Part shown: in pieces, positions 4,510 through 6,399 of the stretch | Numbering within the stretch: position 1 is the first letter of the stretch | Layout of the letters: each line of letters begins with the position of its first letter | Source: an uncultured Angelakisella sp. | GTDB lineage: Bacteria > Bacillota > Clostridia > Oscillospirales > Ruminococcaceae | Length of the DNA stretch: 6,399 bases | Assembly: GCA_910585535.1 (NCBI GenBank) | Contig: CAJUFK010000155.1 | Coordinates: 1-6,399 of the forward strand | Reading direction: 5' to 3' | Notes under the pieces: model-generated | Told to the model about the DNA's origin: nothing | What the model saw: only the letters and a program-made list of their open reading frames with translations | The model's database searches: none | Made by a program: the position numbers and the translations under genes

Positions 4510-5503
4510 CATCCTGTGGGGGGTGGACCCGGAACGGGACCGCCGCCTGGGCCGCTCCGCACTGACCCGCTACCTTTCCGCCGTGGGCTTGGCCATGCTC
4601 CTCTTCCTCCTGGCGGCCCGCTCCACCAGCCTGCCTGTCTCCCTTGTCCGTTGGTACTGGCAGGGCCACGGCATCCAGGCCGGCGACTCTGCCATCCAGC
4701 TGGTCAACATGGCAAGCTATATCTTCTCCCTCCTGGTCCCCCTCCTCTTTTTCGTCCTCTTCCAAGGTCCCAGGAAAACCAAGGCCCCCCTCTTCCCCCT
4801 GGGTCTGCCCAGGCGGGGAGTCCTTTTCCCTGCCCTGGGGATCTGCCTGGGCGCGTGCAGCCTTTCCAACTACTTTTCCAACTGGATCTCCCTGTTGATC
4901 CAGCGCGCCCTTCCGGATGTGATGCCGGTGTACCGGGCGGACATCCCCGCCCAGGGAGCCCCTATGCTCCTGGGGCTGATCTCCGCGGCGGTGCTTCCTG
5001 CCATCTTTGAGGAACTCCTTTTCCGGGGAGCCATCCTCCAGGGGGCAAGACCCTTCGGTGACGGGTTTGCCATCCTCGTTTCCGCCCTGGCCTTTACCCT
5101 CTGCCATACTACCGTACCCCAGCTGGCGCCGGCTTTGGCGGCGGGGCTGCTCTTCGGCTTTTTCACGGTGGCATCCGGGTCCCTTCTGGTGCCTATCCTT
5201 ATCCACTGCTGCTACAACCTTTTGGCCTCGGCGGTGGAGCTGGCCGGCACGGTGGGAGGGCCTTCCCTTCAGCGCACCGTCTCCCTGTCCATCTCCGGCG
5301 GGTCCCTCCTTCTCTGCCTGGCGGGATGCGTCCTTCTGTACCTGCGATTTCGGGAAAAGACGCTGGTTCGGGAGTATCGCGGCCCACTGACGACGGGGGA
5401 CCGGATCACAGGGCTGGTCACCAGCCTTCCCCTCCTGGCTGCGGTGGGGATGCTCTGCTGGACTACCTGGGAGCCGCTGCTAAAGGGGGCGGCGGGAAGA
5501 TGA
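4499..5503 (+). CDS. CPBP family intramembrane metalloprotease (CAAX protease/Abi type, 334 aa)
   Basis: This is a multi-pass membrane protein of the CPBP (formerly Abi/CAAX Rce1-like) family, which cleaves peptides within the membrane with a glutamate/histidine metal site. All three family motifs are present: EELLFRG (E171, E172, R176), FTLCH (F199xxxH203) and HCCYN (H236xxxN240). Hydrophobic segments lie at about residues 25-40, 70-90, 106-122, 155-170, 190-205, 212-235, 262-282 and 305-321. The ATG at 4499 lies within the end of the GIY-YIG gene; AAAAGGAGGA (4481-4490) precedes it by 8 nt. Its TGA overlaps the ATG of tadA (ATGA at 5500-5503), so the three genes are probably translationally coupled. 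Family members process bacteriocins or peptides, confer immunity, or have unknown substrates. Nothing nearby indicates a bacteriocin. Confidence 0.93.
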   Translation: MEGDILWGVDPERDRRLGRSALTRYLSAVGLAMLLFLLAARSTSLPVSLVRWYWQGHGIQAGDSAIQLVNMASYIFSLLVPLLFFVLFQGPRKTKAPLFPLGLPRRGVLFPALGICLGACSLSNYFSNWISLLIQRALPDVMPVYRADIPAQGAPMLLGLISAAVLPAIFEELLFRGAILQGARPFGDGFAILVSALAFTLCHTTVPQLAPALAAGLLFGFFTVASGSLLVPILIHCCYNLLASAVELAGTVGGPSLQRTVSLSISGGSLLLCLAGCVLLYLRFREKTLVREYRGPLTTGDRITGLVTSLPLLAAVGMLCWTTWEPLLKGAAGR

Positions 5504-5997
5504 TTTATCGGGAGGTTTCCGCCAGGGAGCTGGCGGAGCATCAGCGCTGGATGTCCTTGGCCCTGGAGGAGGCCCGGCTGGCTGCTCTCCGGGGGGAGAT
5601 CCCGGTGGGGGCGGTGATCGTCCGGGACGGGGAGGTCCTGGCCCGGGGCGGGAACACCCGGGAGGAGACCGGCCTTGTACTGGGACACGCGGAGTTATCG
5701 GCAATCGACGGCGCCTGCCGGGTTCTGGGAGATTGGCGGCTTACAGGCTGCACCCTTTACGTGACGCTGGAGCCCTGCTGTATGTGTGCGGGGGCTTGTC
5801 TCAACGCCCGGTTGGAGCGGGTAGTTTTTGGGGCAGCGGATGAGGCGGCAGGTTGTTTAGGGTCTCGGATGGATCTTTTTGCGATGGATTTGGCGGGAGA
5901 AAAAGCCCCCAAAGTGCTGGGCGGGATCCTGGAAGAGGAGAGCCAAAAACTCCTACAAAATTTCTTTGCGGCCCTGCGGCGGGTTAGCACCCGCTGA
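5500..5997 (+). CDS. tadA: tRNA-specific adenosine deaminase TadA (165 aa)
   Basis: TadA deaminates adenosine 34 of the tRNA-Arg(ACG) anticodon to inosine, and is normally essential. The zinc deaminase signature is complete: HAE at residues 63-65 (zinc ligand H63, proton shuttle E65) and PCCMC at 92-96 (zinc ligands C93, C96). GEIPVGAVIV (32-41) and GNTREE (51-56) are typical of TadA, as is the C-terminal ESQKLLQNFFAALRR helix. The start at 5500 is chosen for the ATGA overlap with the protease gene; an ATG at 5551 would cut into the first helix. The last residues (about VSTR) and the TGA are encoded by the hairpin of repeat copy C (5979-5994) and its flank. The original end of the gene therefore appears to have been overwritten without loss of known functional residues. 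Confidence 0.96.
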   Translation: MIYREVSARELAEHQRWMSLALEEARLAALRGEIPVGAVIVRDGEVLARGGNTREETGLVLGHAELSAIDGACRVLGDWRLTGCTLYVTLEPCCMCAGACLNARLERVVFGAADEAAGCLGSRMDLFAMDLAGEKAPKVLGGILEEESQKLLQNFFAALRRVSTR

Positions 5998-6230
5998 CAC
6001 ACCCTCCCCGGCGGCGACCAAGCGGCCGCTGGCACACCCTCCCCGGCGCTCCGCGGCGGGCTAGCACCCGCAGGCAGACCCTCCCCGGCGCTCCGCGCCT
6101 AACGGTTGTACGCTGGCTTGGGTTGTGCCTGGAGTCTTTTGTAGTACAGGGCGGGAGGCAGTAACGCCCCTTGCCAGGTTGTGGGGGGCGGTTTTGCGCT
6201 TCGGACAAAACGCTGTTAAGACTCCAGGCA
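5979..6230 (+). repeat. Composite repeat element, copy C (overlaps the tadA 3' end)
   Basis: The copy starts with a GCGGGT-TAGC-ACCCGC hairpin (5979-5994) inside tadA; the TGA stop follows at once. CCCTCCCC blocks lie at 6002, 6037 and 6079 (periods 35 and 42). The 42-nt unit contains an extra GGCGCTCCGC-like insertion and the hairpin GCGGGC-TAGC-ACCCGC. Then come the core GGCGC-TCC-GCGCC (6087-6099), TAACGGTTGT (6100-6109), a 9-nt spacer (6110-6118), TGGGTTGTGCC (6119-6129) and TGCCTGGAGTC (6126-6136), followed by the inverted-repeat module. No gene is credible between 5998 and the window end. Confidence 0.88.
6126..6230. repeat. 105-bp module bounded by a 13-bp perfect inverted repeat
   Basis: TGCCTGGAGTCTT at 6126-6138 is exactly inverted at 6218-6230. 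Inside are the hairpin CGCCCC/GGGGCG (6165-6170 with 6185-6190), whose loop starts TTGCCAGGTTG, and a second hairpin GTTTTG/CAAAAC (6191-6196 with 6206-6211) with a C-TTCG-G tetraloop. Copy A has the left end and the internal hairpin but not the right inverted end. The structure could be a small non-autonomous mobile unit or a folded RNA; there is no coding capacity. Confidence 0.8.
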
Positions 6231-6274
6231 GGACCCACGATACCCACTGCGTAACGAAGGGTCTAAGGTTTAGG

Positions 6275-6378
6275 GCCGCCCTTTTCAAAGGGTGGCAGGT
6301 CCAGGGCGGCGCCCTGGTCGCTCCCCGCAGGGAGCGAAACTCCTTTCGCATCTTTCCGGAGGGCGCATTTCTGCGCCC
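6275..6378. other. String of four hairpins at the window end
   Basis: Four separate stems occur in about 100 nt: 6275-6296 (9 bp, one G-U pair, loop TTCA), 6301-6317 (CCAGGGC/GCCCTGG, 7 bp, loop GGC), 6318-6337 (TCGCTCCC/GGGAGCGA, 8 bp, loop CGCA) and 6361-6378 (GGGCGCA/TGCGCCC, 7 bp, loop TTTC). None is followed by a T run, so they are not obvious terminators. No reading frame with a ribosome site covers them. They may belong to another intergenic repeat or to a structured RNA that runs past the window end. From 6231 to 6274 I see nothing. Confidence 0.55.
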
Positions 6379-6399
6379 AGCCCTGACGGGTCGCTACGC

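Noticed and set aside
4439..5206. 255-codon minus-strand open frame over the protease gene
   Set aside because: Its composition is Gly/Glu/Lys/Gln-rich without any domain, and it is antisense to a gene with intact EELLFRG, FxxxH and HxxxN motifs.
4210..5503. Phage-defence or bacteriocin-immunity island based on the nuclease and Abi-type protease
   Set aside because: The genes are overlapped with housekeeping tadA, both families are common in core genomes, and no toxin, bacteriocin or mobile gene is present.
6231..6399. Signal recognition particle RNA gene, often found near tadA in Firmicutes
   Set aside because: The conserved GGAAGGAAGCAG-type domain is not present; only CAGGTCC-like chance similarity near 6296-6302. 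It could lie beyond the window.

Overview
The window is GC-rich DNA (well over 60% G+C in the coding parts) that reads like a chromosomal segment of an anaerobic, high-GC Clostridia member, probably of the Oscillospiraceae type. This is inferred from the single-chain pyruvate:ferredoxin oxidoreductase, an ECF-type vitamin transporter component, strong AGGAGG-like ribosome binding sites and the Clostridia-like style of the pyridoxal-kinase-family protein. No species can be named from the sequence alone.

Layout, left to right. (1) Positions 1-669 hold the 3' end of a pyruvate:ferredoxin oxidoreductase gene on the plus strand. A bidirectional hairpin terminator (684-728) separates it from a convergent minus-strand gene. 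(2) A minus-strand block, read right to left, consists of a B6-vitamer kinase (3262-2399), an ECF transporter S component 24 nt behind it (2374-1820), a repeat element (about 1819-1634) and a Nif3-family dinuclear metal protein (1541-735). A good sigma-70-type promoter (3318-3290) drives the kinase/transporter pair, which is most simply a vitamin B6 uptake and phosphorylation operon. (3) An AT-rich intergenic island (about 3319-3596) separates this block from a plus-strand gene for a 69-aa alanine-rich small protein (3612-3821), which is followed by a textbook terminator (3845-3881). (4) A near-consensus promoter (3895-3923) is followed by an array of 35-bp hairpin repeats (3949-4086) and a repeat core (4087-4186). 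Next come three overlapping plus-strand genes: a GIY-YIG nuclease-domain protein (4210-4509), a CPBP/CAAX-type membrane protease (4499-5503) and tRNA adenosine deaminase tadA (5500-5997). (5) From 5979 to the window end there is no further gene, only another copy of the repeat element, including a 105-bp module bounded by a 13-bp perfect inverted repeat, and then a string of four hairpins (6275-6378).

The protein genes belong to known families. The least ordinary part is the repeat family. One composite element occurs three times in 6.4 kb: one to four hairpin units with CCCTCCCC, then a GGCGC/GCGCC core, two GGTTGT boxes with an exactly 9-nt variable spacer, TGCCTGGAGTC, and in two copies a further structured module. 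All three copies point in the direction of local transcription. Two of them begin at or across a stop codon, and one copy supplies the last codons and the stop of tadA. The third copy appears to form most of the untranslated leader of the GIY-YIG/CPBP/tadA operon. Its function is unknown. A structured-RNA, REP-like or non-autonomous mobile role is inference only.
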